Assembly: GCA_002389465.1 (NCBI GenBank)
Contig: DGOT01000098.1
Span: forward strand, 1-6,628
Origin: Bacteroidales bacterium UBA4459
GTDB lineage: Bacteria; Bacteroidota; Bacteroidia; Bacteroidales; F082
DNA length: 6,628 bases
Direction: 5' to 3'
Shown here in pieces: positions 6,589-6,628 of this stretch. The position numbers and the translations under genes were made by a program. Under the pieces are notes generated by a model, which saw nothing but the letters and a program-made list of their open reading frames with translations, searched no databases and had not been told where the DNA came from. Position 1 is the first letter of the stretch, and the number at the start of each line of letters is the position of its first letter.

Positions 6589-6628
6589 TATATTTAACAA
6601 GCATGAGAAATGCCTCGTTGGCACATGT

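Noticed and set aside
6601..6623. Small hairpins after the PLP gene (GCAT/ATGC and TGCC/GGCA)
   Set aside because: Stems are only 4 bp, compete with each other, and no T-tract is visible before the window ends. This is not enough for a terminator.
6172..6624. 150-codon minus-strand frame over the 3' end of the PLP gene
   Set aside because: It is almost entirely antisense to the PLP coding region and its translation shows no recognisable domain.
6603..6628. Possible start of another rightward gene (MRNASLAH, open to the window edge)
   Set aside because: Only eight codons are visible, there is no ribosome-binding site, and nothing in the residues is diagnostic. It cannot be judged without flanking sequence.

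Overview
The window looks like a piece of a Bacteroidota chromosome (base composition moderately AT-rich). The clue is the promoter style. The divergent intergenic region carries TAnnTTTG-type -7 boxes on both strands, and starts are preceded by A/T-rich leaders rather than strong Shine-Dalgarno sites. The protein sequences fit an anaerobe of this kind, but no species-level marker is present, so the assignment is an inference.

Layout: four convincing genes lie in two divergent arms around a 94-bp promoter region (1720-1813). The leftward arm has a MocA/YgfJ-like nucleotidyltransferase (1138-1719), then an XdhC-family protein (140-1072), then a bulged hairpin with a U-tract that looks like an intrinsic terminator (87-119). 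The rightward arm has a 1081-residue YgfK-like multidomain iron-sulfur flavoprotein (1814-5059), then a 488-residue fold-type II PLP enzyme of the cysteine synthase/cystathionine beta-synthase superfamily (5122-6588). A possible 18-codon ORF sits between the last two and overlaps the PLP start as ATGA. Positions 1-86 and 6589-6628 hold nothing I can call.

How the genes may work together: XdhC and MocA-type proteins mature the molybdenum cofactor of xanthine dehydrogenase-family hydroxylases. YgfK belongs to the same accessory set in E. coli (the ygeW-ygfK-ssnA-xdhD region). That set is associated with selenium-dependent molybdenum hydroxylases and anaerobic breakdown of purines such as urate. 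The most economical reading is an anaerobic purine or related N-heterocycle catabolic locus. The leftward arm would prepare the cofactor of a hydroxylase encoded outside the window. YgfK would be an NAD(P)H-linked redox enzyme acting on a ring intermediate. The PLP enzyme would handle an amino-acid-like product, a role taken in E. coli by the unrelated-looking diaminopropionate ammonia-lyase YgeX. The hydroxylase subunits, hydantoinase, carbamoyltransferase and SsnA are not in this window, so the pathway assignment rests on family knowledge.
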